Source: Eustoma russellianum (lineage: Eukaryota > Streptophyta > Magnoliopsida > Gentianales > Gentianaceae). Taken from it: DNA of 64,000 bases. Of the stretch, positions 10,307 to 20,936 are shown piece after piece (the stretch's first letter is position 1; each line of letters starts with the position of its first letter). Position numbers and translations under genes: made by a program. Below the pieces are notes generated by a model. That model was not told the origin of the DNA, ran no database searches, and saw only the letters and a program-made list of their open reading frames with translations. The stretch is taken from positions 21,508,648 through 21,572,647 of the forward strand of contig AP025067.1 of assembly GCA_036186865.1 (NCBI GenBank). Direction: 5' to 3'.

Positions 10307-12259
10307 GTTTAATCAAAACAATCAACCAAGATGGTAAAACAATGAGATAAATAAGTCAGAATACAAGCAAGTAAGATCAAACTATAACTTTAACAAAATG
10401 TAAATTTCTACTTCAAATTGACAATTGAATAAACAACAATCTTGGACTATCTAAGATTCAAAGAAAAATAGAAGTCAAGTGATGTTTTTGGCTGAATCAA
10501 AGAAAGCTAAGGGTTTGTACAGAACAATCCTTTAACTTACTTTAAACTTTAATGCACATTCAATTGTAAATAAAGTGAAAGACAGTACATACACATAAGT
10601 GTTCAACAAGGGTTTGTTCGAGGAACCTTTTACAACAGTCAACACTTTTGGTGTAGGTATTTGCTTTTGGTTTTGCACAATTCACCTTTTGTGAACTTTG
10701 GATGGCTATATCTCACTTCTTGTGCAAATCACTCATACGTCTTGTCTCTTGCTTTTTGATGTTAAAAATGACTTTTCTCTCAGTTTCTTTCACAAACAAG
10801 CCTAATTATTTTCCTTTGGATTGGCTTTGTCTGTTTTGTGAGTCTACTGCTCACTTGCCTTTATGAGACATTGCTCACGGCTTCTTTTTCTTTGGTTTTA
10901 CTTGCACAAGTTTTGGTGTGGCTTTTGTGAAACGTTCTTTGAACAACACGGAAGAACACTAATGATATGAAAATTGTTTCACAAATTTAACAACCAAATA
11001 TAGATGAAAGTTCAATGCAAGTTGAAGAAGTGTAAAGACAACAAGATGATAACAGGGTCGGCAATTTAACAGTGTAGGGATAAATATAGACAAAGTGATC
11101 CTAAGTAAGAACTTAAGTCCAATAAAGTCTTTAAACAATTGAATCAATCCCAAGTAAAGATAATCGTAAAGCCAACGTTAAAATTTGAAATCAAATCTTG
11201 TTTCTTACAAATTTACTTCACTTTTGACAAATCTCAAGTCAATAATGTTTCAATTACAAGATTCAATCAAGTTTGTACCAAACAATTACTTAAGGTGTAA
11301 CGGGGGTGGTGAAATCAAATTCAACAAGTTTAAACAAATAGCATTCAAAGATTTAATCAAGTTTAAACTAAATTGTTTCGGTTTTTTTTTGTTTTTGATG
11401 CAAATGATCTAACTAATCTTAAGATAGCTAAATGCAACTTAGTTGTTTCTAAATGCAACTTATAAGGGCTGATTACTATAACACTAATGGAAATCAGTTT
11501 TGATGCAAACTAACTAACTTGTTTTGTTTTGTTTTTAAATTATCTATTCTACTTGTTTTTGTCTTGGTTTTTGTTTGTATGATGCAATCAGTTTCTAAGC
11601 TAGATGATACTAGATGCAAGTGTTTATGTATTCAACACAACAAAGGTGTATCAACTAGAGACTAGGCAGCATACATAGCTAACTAAAACTACCCTTTTTT
11701 GTTCTTAGTTTTCGGATTTGCTTGTGCTAAACTAAACAACCAACTAAACCTTTTAACTATGTTGTAAACTAGTCTAACCAAGCTAAATAAGGCAGCAAAT
11801 AAAACGTCTAAAACAGATTGCACACAACTTCTAAAACAGAATTTTAACAACTTGATTACAAACCAAACTATCAACTAATCTGTTTTTGTGTTCAAAGTTT
11901 TCTGTTTTAAGGACTTAACTAAACTACCATTTAAACTTCTAGATTAGGACCTAATGAACATTGTCTAAGCTAGATTGAACAAGAACAACAAGTTACACAC
12001 GGTTTTAATCTAGACTACACAAACAGGTTCTAACACACTTAAGTCTAGTCTAAATTTTTTGTGATGGTTTTCGGTTTTGCTACTTAAAACTAAGTTACCA
12101 AACTATTGTAAACCAACTAATAAACACATTAAAACATGAACTAACTATTTAAATAAACGGAATCTAATTGAACGACAAAACAGTTTACTAAACGGTTTTG
12201 GGCAGCATCATGCATATGCAAGTTTAAGCAATGTAAACATGAATAGAAGACTAACCAAA
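10307..12259 (-). other. leader of H1
   Basis: About 1.95 kb of AT-rich non-coding sequence between primer site and coding region. A gag-proximal inverted repeat lies at 10513-10532 (GGATTGT and ACAAACCC arms in minus sense). No ORF here has recognisable homology. The part nearest the primer site (11530-12259) has diverged from H2 while the rest has not. Confidence 0.6.
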
Positions 12260-12271
12260 GCTCTGATACCA
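12260..12271 (-). promoter_or_regulatory. primer binding site of H1
   Basis: The minus strand reads TGGTATCAGAGC, 2 bp from the LTR end: the initiator methionine tRNA site also used by the autonomous elements. Confidence 0.85.
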
Positions 12272-12273
12272 AT

Positions 12274-13584
12274 TGATAAGCCAAATGTAGGCTAGAAAAA
12301 CGTTCGTAGGACTTTGTCTTATACTCCAAACTGATTTGAACCTCGGCTATGGCAAAGAACATCCCAATGACACCCCTTGAACTGTAACCGTTTGTTCTTG
12401 GCTCAATTTATGCCAACACCTCTTCCTCTTTGGCATTCCAACACATCTAAAACCTCATTGAGACCCTAAGATGCTGTAAACCAAAAATGAAGTGAATACT
12501 AACAAGTTCTAGGCTTGGAACTTGAAAGAAACCGTTAAGTGGTTTTAACTTCAACTAGAAAAGTTGAGAACTCCTTAAAGGAAATTTTGATTGAAATGTA
12601 TTTGAATTGTGTTTGAAATTGTGTTTTTTTATTGTTGTTTTTTACATTCAGCTTCCTATGCTATTTATAACAAACGAAAATCTACAAGGTACAAAGTTTA
12701 AAGTACAAAGTACAAGACTAGGAATAACATGCTTTGCTTTTGAATAACTTTGGTGCCAAGAATCTGGTTGCCTTGCCGTGTAATCCATCCCTGTTTTCCA
12801 GCCTTTTTCTTGATCAATTTGATTGGATAAAACTTGGAGCAGCTTGCTTTGAGTTAGGCTTTGATTGGTTGTGAGTGTGGCTTTGAATTTTCAAAAGAAT
12901 GAAGCTTAATCCACCGTTTCTTCCATGCTAGCTTTCAGCCACAATTTTGATTGGTTAACACATTGAGCAGCTTGGTTTGAACTCCTTTTGATTGGTTGTA
13001 GTTTAGGCTTTGAATATTCAAACCATTTAACCATAAACCAGCCGATTTCTTCATTGAATTTGATTGGATCCAAGTTTGTGCAGCTTGCTGAATTGTCTTC
13101 ACTTGATTGTGATTGGTTTGAGCATTTGCAAGACTCCTTCCTATTGGTTAAAGCTTTGAGCGGCTTCTCTCTCCATGCTTAACGTGAGGAACAAATTCAG
13201 ATTTGACATGGGTGCTTGTCACCACCTTGCTTGTAAGCTACTTGCTTATCACCTCCTTGCTTGGACAAAATTTCAGGTTTTAATTGCATCTTCAAGCTTT
13301 GTTTGAACAATGATATCATCCGATCAGATGGGACATGGATCGATCGGTGTTCATGCTTCTTCAATGTAAAGCTCTCTTTGACCTATCTTCAAAGACACCA
13401 AGCAACAAACACAAGATACACAACATATATGACATGTCCTAAGGGTTAGTTAATACTATAAGACATAAGAAGTAGCACTAGTGTGTGCGGAGTTAACAGT
13501 GATATGCCATGTCTTACAGAACTAACATGTGACAATACATGATACATGAAAATATGTTGCGTTGACCCCATCGTGGGCTCATCA
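12274..13584 (-). repeat. middle (shared) LTR of the H array
   Basis: 1311 bp, TGATAAGCC...GGGCTCATCA, nearly identical to 7549-8858. On its left is the primer site of H1; on its right is the polypurine tract of H2. One LTR therefore serves two internal regions. Confidence 0.85.
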
Positions 13585-13736
13585 TTCCCTCCCTCTTGAA
13601 AATGATTCGTCCTCGGATCTCAACATGGATAGAATAAAGGATAGGGGTTTAGGATGTACACGTATGCTCAACTACACCATAACCAAACAGGAACATGATA
13701 ATACAAATGGTGAAGGTGAAATACCTTGGTGCATCC

Positions 13737-15032
13737 TTATCTTTGAAGAAAGAATAAGGTGTGTACACGCTTTCTAAAATGTTTAGGATGTATTAACAAT
13801 ATGATAACAAAAATTTTAGAACACATACATCCTAACAGATAAAAAAACATCCAAAAAGCATATTGCAACATGTTAACACTAAATGTACAAATCTTACAGA
13901 CATGTGCAATATTTAGACAAGATGTATCAATTGAGATGACAACAGGGAGACATTCAACAAGATGAGATGAAATAGATATTTCAGAAATAGAATCTTCATC
14001 TATACTAAATATGTCATTTAATTCATTAACTAGTTCATCCAAGGATTTATGTTCATTTGTAGCTGAATCTATTTCAATAATGACATCATGATCAAGCTCT
14101 ACATCAAGTAGACAATCTAGTTCAGCTAACATCAAATCATAAGAATCTAGTTTATCAATGTCATTCTCAACAGAATTACTTACGACAATGTCATCAATGA
14201 AATGTACACGATGTAATTCAGATTGTAACCCAGAAACAAGCATCTCAGCAGAATGCAGATCATGCACAGGGATTTCATTTATATGCATGTCACAATGTAA
14301 ATCATTTTCAGACAAAGTGTTATCACAATTAACATCATCTATAAGCAAACGACTAACACTTTGGAAATCACCAACAGATTCAAGTGAAGGGTCTTCTTCA
14401 GACAGTACGCAAGGTTGAACATGCAATTCAGATAAAGGAGTTCCAGTTTCAGGCATGTTGGGGCTAATTTCATACAAACCATCATTCACAGAAATGTCAG
14501 ATTGCAAGTCTTTGTTGTTTTCAGATTCTATCAATACTTGCACCATGTCTCTAAGTTGAAGCAATGCGTTTTCAATATTATCCATAGTCTGACTCAAATT
14601 GCTTAACCTAACTGGATTTGGTTTGTCATTTTCAAAATCACAAGAGTTCAGTTCATACCCATAGTTTTGATTAACTTGCCATGGGATTAGGTTTGATTGA
14701 ACAATCTTTGCCTTTTTATACATGTCATAAAGTGATGAGAATTTTCCATTTAACATGCAATCGGCAATTTCTTTATCTAGACCAGCAAAGAACCTAATCA
14801 TGCTTAATTCCTAATGTTCTTCAACATAAGCATAGTACAAATCATCAAGCATTTCATTGTAATATGCACTAACGTCTTTATTGCACTGAGAAAGAGTTTG
14901 ATATCTAGGAGTTTTACATTCCCAATATCCAACCCATAAACCATTCATACGACCAAAGGAGTTCATACGTTTTTCCAGTTCATCATAGTCTCTCCTATGG
15001 CATTCAACTCCCCAAATGGTTTTTAGAATCAT
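13737..15032 (-). pseudogene. H2 gag-derived protein
   Basis: It has the same structure as the H1 protein, including the in-frame TAG between the 73- and 354-codon parts, with only a handful of amino-acid differences. The acidic domain, the hydrophobic segment (second-part residues about 306-337) and the terminal HPKHFRKR motif are kept. The shared TAG shows that both copies descend from one parent already carrying it, or that conversion has homogenised them. Confidence 0.65.
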
Positions 15033-16973
15033 GTTTAATCAAAACAATCAACCAAGATGGTAAAACAATGAGATAAATAAGTCAGAATACAAGCAAGTAA
15101 GATCAAACTATAACTTTAACAAAACGTAAATTTCTACTTCAAATTGACAATTGAATAAACAACAATCTTGGACTATCTAAGATTCAAAGAAAAATAGAAG
15201 TCAAGTGATGTTTTTGGCTGAATCAAAGAAAGCTAAGGGTTTGCACAGAACAATCCTTTAACTTACTTTAAACTTTAATGCACATTCAATTGTAAATAAA
15301 GTGAAAGACAGTACATACACACGAGTGTTCAACAAGGGTTTGTTCGAGGAACCTTTTACAACAGTCAACACTTTTGGTGTAGGTATTTGCTTTTGGTTTT
15401 GCACAATTCACCTTTTGTGAACTTTGGATGGCTATATCTCACTTCTTGTGCAAATCACTCATACGTCTTGTCTCTTGCTTTTTGACGTTAAAAATGACTT
15501 TTCTCTCAGTTTCTTTCACAAACAAGCCTAATTATTTTCCTTTGGATTGGCTTTGTCTGTTTTGTGAGTCTACTGCTCACTTGCCTTTATGAGACATTGC
15601 TCACGGCTTCTTTTTCTTTGGTTTTACTTGCACAAGTTTTGGTGTGGCTTTTGTGAAACGTTCTTTGAACAACACGGAAGAACACTAATGATATGAAAAT
15701 TGTTTCACAAATTTAACAACCAAATATAGATGAAAGTTCAATGCAAGTTGAAGAAGTGTAAAGACAACAAGATGATAACAGGGTCGGCAATTTAACAGTG
15801 TAGGGATAAATATAGACAAAGTGATCCTAAGTAAGAACTTAAGTCCAATAAAGTCTTTAAACAATTGAATCAATCCCAAGGATAAACGTAAAGCCAACAT
15901 TAAAATTTGAAATCAAATCTTGTTTCTTACAAATTTACTTCACTTTTGACAAATCTCAAGTCAATAATGTTTCAATTAAAAGATTCAATCAAGTTTGTAC
16001 CAAACAATGACTTAAGGTGTAACGGGGGTGGTGAAATCAAATTCAACAAGTTTAAACAAATAGCATTCAAAGTTTTAATCAAGTTTAAACTAAATTGTTT
16101 CGGTTTTTTTTCTGTTTTTGATGCAAATGATCTAACTAATCTTAAGATAGCTAAAAACAACTTAGTTGTTTCTAAATGCAATTTATAAGGGCTGATTACT
16201 ATAACACTAATGGAAATCAGTTTTGATGCAAACTAACTAACTTGTTTTGTTTTGTTTTTAATTTATCTATTCTACTTGTTTTTGTGTTGGTTTTCGTTTG
16301 TATGATGCAATTAGTTTCTAAACTAGATGATCCTAGATGCAAGTCTACTTAACACACGTATATCAACTAGAAACTAGGCAGCATACATAGTTAACTAAAA
16401 CTACTTGTTTTGTTCTTTAGTTTTCGGATTTCTTGTTCTAAACTAAACAACCAATTAAACCTTTAAACTATGTTGTAAACTAGTCTAACTAAGCTAAATA
16501 AGGCAGCAACTAAAACGTTTTAAACAGATTGCACACAACTACTAAAAATCAGAATTTAACAACTTGATTACAAACTAAACTATCAACTAATCTATTTTTG
16601 TGTTCAAGTTTTCTGTTTTAAGGACTTATCTAAACTACCATTTAAACTTCTAGATTAGGGTCTAATGAACATTATCTAAGCTAGATTGAACAAGAACAAT
16701 CAGGTTACACATGGTTTTTAACTAGATTACACAAAGGGATTCTATCACACTTAAGTCTAGTCTATGATCTTTTTGTGGTGGTTTTCGGTTTTGCTACTTA
16801 AAACTAATTTAACAAACTATTTTAAACCAACTAATAAACACTTTAAAACATAAACTAACTACCTAAACAAACAGAATCTAATTGAACAACAAAACAATTT
16901 ACTAAACGGTTTTGGGCAGCATCATGCATATGCAAGTTTAAGCAATGTAAACATGAATAGAAGACTAACCAAA
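15033..16973 (-). other. leader of H2
   Basis: Non-coding. It is close to identical to the H1 leader up to about 16260, then clearly more divergent up to the primer site. The gag-proximal inverted repeat is at 15238-15256. Confidence 0.6.
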
Positions 16974-16985
16974 TCTCTGATACCA
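16974..16985 (-). promoter_or_regulatory. primer binding site of H2 (one mismatch)
   Basis: The minus strand reads TGGTATCAGAGA against the usual TGGTATCAGAGC, 2 bp from the LTR. Confidence 0.7.
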
Positions 16986-16987
16986 AT

Positions 16988-18413
16988 TGATGAGCCAAAT
17001 GAAGGCTAGAAAACGTTTCCAAGACTTTGTCTCCTATTCCAAATTGATTTGAACCTCAGCTATGGCAAAGAACATCACAATGACACCCCTTGAACTGTAA
17101 CCGTTTGTTCTTGGCTCAATTTATGCCAACACCTCTTCCTCTTTGGCATTCCAACACATCTAAAACCTCATTGAGACCCTAAGATGCTGTAAACCAAAAA
17201 TGAAGTGAATACTAACAAGTTCTAGGCTTGGAACTTGAAAGAAAACCGTTAAGTGGTCTTAAACTTCAACTTGAAAGTTGAGATTTTCTTAAAGGAAGTT
17301 TTGATTGAAATGTATATATGAATGGTGTTTTTGTACATTCAGGTTCCTACCTTACTTATAACAAACGAAAATGACATAGGTACAAGGTTTAAAGTACAAA
17401 GTACAAGACTAAAATGACATGCTTGCTTTTTGAACAACTTTTGTTCCAAGAATTCTGGTTGCTTGCCGTGCTTCCCATGCCTTGTTTCCAGCCTTTTTCT
17501 AGATCAATTTGATTGGATAATACTTGGAGCAGCTTGCTTGGAATTAGGCTTTGATTGGTTGTGAGTTGTGGCTTTGAATTTTCAAAGGAATTTGCCTTGA
17601 TCAGCCGTTTCTTCTTGCTAGTTTTCAGCCAAAGCTTTGATTGGATAATGCATTGAGCAGCTTGGTTTGAACTCCCTTTTGATTGGTTGTAGTTTAGGCT
17701 TTGAATATTCAAACCAATTAACCATAAACCAGCCGATTTCTTCATAGGATTTTGATTGGATCATTTGTTGTGCAGCTTGCATACTTGTCTCCTTGCTTGT
17801 TTTTGATTGGTTTGAAGATTTGCAAGACTCCTTCCAATTGGTTCATGATGTGAGCAGCTTGTACATCCATTTTAACGTGAAGAACAATTCTTGAATTTGA
17901 CATGAGTGCTTGTCACCTCCTTGCTTGTAAGCTACTTGCTTATCACCTCTTTGCTTGGACAAAAATTCAGATTCTAATTGCATTTCCAAGCTATGTACGT
18001 GTTCCTGAAAGACAAGGCAATAATACAACACAAACTATCCTAAAACAAGGTTAACCGATCAACAAATATTAAAAGAACAAATAAAGATATGTACAACATG
18101 TTTTTGATACAACTAGATCAAAGCTTGTATCATATAAACCCAATGGACATCATCTCTACTTGGTTCATCCTCTTCATGCCTATAAAGAAATGATGTAAAG
18201 CTCTCTTTGACCTATCTTCAAAGACACCAAGCAACAAACACAAGATACACAACATATATGACATGTCCTAAGGGTTAGTTAAGACTATAAGACATAAGAA
18301 GTAGCACTAGTGTGTGCGGAGTTAACAGTGATATGCCATGTCTTACAGAACTAACATGTGACAATAAATGATACATGAAAATATGTTGCGTTGACCCCAT
18401 CGTGGGCTCATCA
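16988..18413 (-). repeat. chimeric 5' LTR of H2
   Basis: 1426 bp, TGATGAGCC...GGGCTCATCA. From 16988 to about 18193 it is family-1 type, including the polyprotein-tail coding stretch (minus sense, with HEEDEPSRDDV-type codons). From about 18194 to 18413 it is H-type U3. The switch falls within an AATG shared by both parents. It does not match the 3' LTR of the same unit (12274-13584), so the two LTRs of H2 did not come from one reverse-transcription event. Confidence 0.75.
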
Positions 18414-18677
18414 GATGAAGATTCTATTTCTGAAATATCTATTTCATCTCATCTTGTTGAATGTCTGCCTGTTGTCATCTCAATTGATACATCTTGTCTA
18501 AATATTGCACATGTCTGTAAGATTTGTACATTTAGTGTTAACATGTTGCAATATGCTTTTTGGATGTTGTTTTATCTCTTAGGATGTATGTGTTCTAAAA
18601 TTTTTGTTATCATATTGTTAATACATCCTAAACATTTTAGGAAGCGTGTACACACCTTATTCTTTCTTCAAAGATAA
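18414..18677 (+). pseudogene. C-terminal fragment of an H-type gag protein belonging to G
   Basis: It codes for the last 88 residues of the H protein, from DEDSISEISIS through the hydrophobic segment to HPKHFRKR. It is on the opposite strand to the array and directly abuts the array's right LTR, so it is host-element (G) sequence. The polypurine tract GAGGGAGGGAA precedes an H-type U3 at 18830. Confidence 0.7.
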
Positions 18678-18829
18678 GGATGCACCAAGGAATTTCACCT
18701 TCACCATTTGTATTATCATGTTCCTATTTGGTTATGGTGTAGTTGAGCATACATGTACATCCTAAACCCCTATCCCTTATTCTATCCATGTTGAGATTCG
18801 AGGACGAATCATTTTCAAGAGGGAGGGAA

Positions 18830-19150
18830 TGATGAGCCCACGATGGGGTCAACGCAACATATTTTCATGTATCATTTATTGTCACATGGTAGTTCTGTAA
18901 GACATGGCATATCACTGTTAACTCCGCACACACTAGTGCTACTTCTTATGTCTTATAGTCTTAACTAACCCTTAGGACATGTCATATATGTTGTGTATCT
19001 TGTGTTTGTTGCTTGGTGTCTTTGAAGATAGGTCAAAGAGAGCTTTACATTGAAGAAGCATGAACACCGATCGATCCATGTCCCATCTGATCGGATGATA
19101 TCATTGTTCAAACAAAGCTTGAAGAACAAAAGTGAAAGACTGATCGATCG
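18830..19150 (+). repeat. H-type U3 embedded inside G
   Basis: It starts TGATGAGCCCACGATGGGG straight after a polypurine tract and follows H U3 as far as CAAAGCTTGAAG (about 19122). Then come about 28 bp of unplaced sequence, with GATCGATCG, before family-1 integrase coding begins at about 19151. R and U5 are absent. Confidence 0.7.
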
Positions 19151-19660
19151 AAGTCACAACTTGAAGCTAAGAATAAAGTGTATGCCAATAGAGCCAACAG
19201 GAATCGTAAAGTTGTCATATTTGAGCCTGGTGATCTTGTTTGGTTACCCTTGAGGAAAGAAAGATTCCCTAAGGAAAGGGACTCAAAGTTGAAGCCAAGA
19301 GGCGATGGACCGTTCAAAGTGTTGAAACGGCTTGGTGATAATGCCTATGTTCTCGATCTTCCTGAAGAAAGGTATGGTCCTATCTCTAAAACTTTTAATG
19401 TTGCTGACCTTTCTCCATTTAGTATTGATTCAGATTCGAGGACGAATCCTTCTCAAGTGGGAGGGAATGATGAGCTACAGCCTAACCTTGTGGATACAAA
19501 CATTGATGATAACACCTCACTGCCCCGCACAGGTCCCATTACAAGGAGTATGGCTAAGAAGTTGTTACATTGTGTTGAATCAATTCTTTACAGGCATGAA
19601 GAGGATGAACCAAGCAGAGATGATGTCCATTGGGTTTATATGATACTAGCTTTGATCTAG
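19151..19660 (+). pseudogene. integrase C-terminal tail fused to H U3 in G
   Basis: It codes for the end of the family-1 polyprotein: the NKVYANRANRNRKVV segment, the GPY/F-like module (PRGDGPFKVLKRLGDNAY), NVADLSPF, DSRTNP and, beyond 19468, the tail within the LTR (GPITRSMAKKLL), stopping at 19660. The catalytic core and everything upstream are absent. The frame is open, but no start or promoter of its own is evident. It is a product of recombination, not a working integrase. Confidence 0.75.
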
Positions 19661-20655
19661 TTGTATCAAAAGCATGTTGTACATATCTTTAGTTGTTCTT
19701 TTAATATTTGTTGATCGGTTAACCTTGTTTTAGGATAGTTTGTGTTGTATTATTGCTTTGTCTTTCAGGTACACGTACTTAGCTTGAAAATACAATTGGA
19801 ACCTGAATTTTTGTTCAAGCAAGGAGGTGACAAGCAAGTAGCTTACAAGCAAGGAGGTGACAAGCACTCATGTCAAATTCAAGAATTGTTCTTCACGTTG
19901 AAATGGATGGACAAGCTGCTCAAAGCTTTAACCAATAGGAAAAAGTCTTGCAAATGTTCAAACCAATCAAAAACAAGCAAGGAGACAACCAAGCAAGCTG
20001 CACAACAAATGAACCAATCAGATCCTTGAAGTTTAAGGCATGATTCACGCAAGATTGCTTTGAAAATTCAAAGCCAAACTCACAACCAATCAAAGCCTAA
20101 TTCAAAGCAAGCTGCTCCAAGTTTTATCCAATCAAATTGATCAAGAAAAAGGCTGGAAACAAAGCAAGGAGTACACGGCAAAGGCAACCAGATTCCTTGG
20201 AACCAAAGTTATTCAAAAGCAAGCATGTTATTTTAGACTTGTACCTTGTACTTTAAACCTTGTACATATGTCATTTTCGTTTGTTATAAGTAAGGTAGGA
20301 ACCTGAATGTAAAAAAAACCACAATTCAAACATATTTCAATCAAAATTTCCTTTAAGGAATTCTCAACTTTTCTAGTTGAAGTTAAAACCACTTAACGGT
20401 TTCTTCCAAGTTCATAGCCTAGAACTTGTTAGTATTTACTTCATTTTTGGTTTACAGCATCTTGAGGTCTCAATGAGGTTTTAGATGTGTTGGAATGCCA
20501 AAGAGGAAGAGGTGTTGGTATAAATTGAGCCAAGAACAAACGGTTACAGTTCAAGGGGTGTCATTGTGATGTTCTTTGCATAGCTGAGGTTCAAATCAAT
20601 TTGGAATAGGAGACAAAGTCTTGGAAACGTTTTCTAGCCTTCATTTGGCTCATCA
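19468..20655 (+). repeat. 3' LTR of G
   Basis: 1188 bp with the same ends as the 5' LTR and preceded by GGGAGGGAA. TATCT follows at 20656-20660 as the target-site duplication. CCAAT boxes and the tandem AAGCAAGGAGGTGACAAG repeat are present. Confidence 0.85.
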
Positions 20656-20660
20656 TATCT

Positions 20661-20936
20661 TGTATATGTCTTTATTATTTGTACAAGGTTATTACAGGTC
20701 ACTTTAAGGAAGAATGGAGCCTGAAGCAAACACAAAGCCGAAATAGATGGATAGGACTAGGCTGGTGCAATGTTCGTATTTTGCCCATATCTCCTCAACC
20801 ACAGCTTGGATTCCCTTGGTTCCACTTGGAGCTTCAAGCTAAGAGATTAAGCTACAAATTTGGTGCTTTGCACTTCTTCAGATTATGATTCATCCACAGC
20901 CAAGCTAAGAAGAACCAACCACAGCGGGAGGTACAC
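20661..20936 (+). repeat. LTR fragment (family-2 type), right part of the copy split by G
   Basis: It continues the sequence broken at 5331 and resembles 39950-40150 of the solo LTR (CATATCTCCTCAACCACAG, TTCCACTTGGAG). After about 20885 the similarity is lost. Confidence 0.4.

Larger units (their letters stand above)
7549..18413 (-). mobile_element. H array: LTR-H1-LTR-H2-LTR
   Basis: Three LTRs (7549-8858, 12274-13584, 16988-18413) alternate with two internal regions that each code for the H protein. The middle LTR serves as the 5' LTR of H1 and as the 3' LTR of H2. The flanking 5-mers do not match: TTAAA (7544-7548) lies in G's leader and GATGA (18414-18418) lies in G's gag. The G sequence between those points is missing. 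The repeat period is about 4726 bp. Units are nearly identical up to about 11530 (unit 1) and 16260 (unit 2), then diverge through the leader. Confidence 0.85.
5332..20655 (+). mobile_element. element G: chimeric Ty3/Gypsy retroelement with nested array
   Basis: It has two 1188-bp LTRs (5332-6519 and 19468-20655) with TGATGAGC...GCTCATCA ends, flanked by TATCT (5327-5331 and 20656-20660). The LTRs differ by roughly 17 substitutions and 2 small indels by eye (about 1.4 percent), so it is older than A, H1 or B. Its own sequence is leader (6520-7548), the last 88 codons of an H-type gag protein with polypurine tract (18414-18829), an H-type U3 (from 18830), the C-terminal tail of family-1 integrase (19151-19660) and the 3' LTR. 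The H-type LTR array 7549-18413 is nested in it. It has no complete gene and must have moved with enzymes supplied in trans. Confidence 0.85.
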
